Of a stretch of DNA of 5,690 bases, positions 5,444-5,690 are shown in pieces. Position 1 is the stretch's first letter. Each line of letters starts with the position of its first letter. The position numbers and the translations under genes are program-made. The stretch is from an uncultured bacterium (GTDB taxonomy: Bacteria; Eisenbacteria; RBG-16-71-46; CAIMUX01). The stretch lies in the NCBI GenBank assembly GCA_946886185.1, contig CAMPIC010000226.1, positions 1 to 5,690 on the forward strand, in the 5' to 3' direction. The notes beneath the pieces are model-generated. The model saw only the letters and a program-made list of their open reading frames with translations, was not told where the DNA came from and ran no database searches.

Positions 5444-5690
5444 ACTTCCACTCCGCGACCTTCTTCTCGATCTTCGCGATCTCGTCCGCGGGCGCGTCCT
5501 CCTTGCCCTTCGCGATGGCGCGCTCGGCGAAAGAAATCGCCTCGGTGGTCTTTCCCTGCGCCGCCATCATGTCCGCCTTGAGGCGGAGATTGAGCCAGGT
5601 TTCCTGGATGGAGATCGACTTGTCGATCCACTGGGCCGCCTCGTCCAACGCGACGTTGTTCTGGAAGGCGAAGCTGGCCGAGCGGTAAGG
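5433..5690 (-). CDS. C-terminal part of a probable DUF2911-type protein with TPR-like tail (5' end outside the window)
   Basis: The frame is open from the right edge to TGA at 5435-5433, giving 85 residues of a longer protein whose N-terminus lies beyond the window. A TTG at 5648 could be read as a start, but the sequence before it (PYRSASFAFQNNVALDEA) continues smoothly into the same helical pattern, so it is internal. The visible part is helical and TPR-like: NNVALDEAAQWIDKSI, then LRLKADMMAAQGKTTEAISFAERAIAKG, then a charged KIEKKVAEWKSKM end. This order, a YRSA segment, an NN..LDEA..W.D.SI helix and a KA..AQGK..EAI TPR, is what I recall from the C-termini of DUF2911 proteins of unknown function. 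The DUF2911 domain itself is not in view. It converges on the symporter and their stop regions overlap by 11 bp. Confidence 0.72.
   Translation of the reverse strand, partial: PYRSASFAFQNNVALDEAAQWIDKSISIQETWLNLRLKADMMAAQGKTTEAISFAERAIAKGKEDAPADEIAKIEKKVAEWKSKM

Noticed and set aside
5356..5688. Plus-strand 110-codon frame at the right end
   Set aside because: It is out of frame with the symporter end and antisense to the TPR-like coding region, with no start signals.

Overview
The window is a GC-rich, densely coded bacterial segment: high GC at third codon positions, mostly GTG starts and purine-rich Shine-Dalgarno sites. Its gene families (a DinB-fold protein, a long secreted PIG-L/LmbE deacetylase, a sodium:solute symporter with a coiled-coil insert, and the TPR-like tail of a probable DUF2911 protein) are a mix I associate with Gemmatimonadota, Eisenbacteria-like lineages, Acidobacteriota or the FCB group. 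That placement comes from remembered family distribution, not from a marker gene, so it is tentative.

Layout. Positions 1-68 are a tandem array of a G-free 13-bp unit that runs off the left edge and stops directly before the Shine-Dalgarno site of a DinB-family gene (82-615, +). A 316-bp gene-poor gap follows (616-931). It holds a second, unrelated tandem repeat (31-bp period, two perfect copies from 645 plus degenerate copies to about 750) and small dyads. Next is a large exported PIG-L family deacetylase with a C-terminal ThuA/GATase-like domain (932-3448, +). A 145-bp spacer with a strong hairpin (3487-3511) leads to a 45-codon single-span membrane micropeptide gene (3594-3731, +). Its stop overlaps the GTG start of a 571-aa Na+/solute symporter (3728-5443, +) in a GTGA junction. 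A convergent minus-strand gene (5690-5433, cut by the right edge) ends the window. Its stop overlaps the end of the symporter by 11 bp, and a long GC-rich hairpin (5392-5424) sits at the junction.

How the genes may work together (inference). A secreted N-deacetylase next to a sodium symporter suggests deacetylation of an N-acetylated sugar or glycoconjugate outside the cytoplasmic membrane, with uptake of a product. The micropeptide is placed and translationally coupled as a small accessory subunit of the symporter. The DinB protein has the three-histidine metal site of the family that includes bacillithiol S-transferases, but nothing else here shows a thiol pathway. The least explained items are the micropeptide-symporter pair and the two unrelated minisatellites in the upstream regions of the first two genes.
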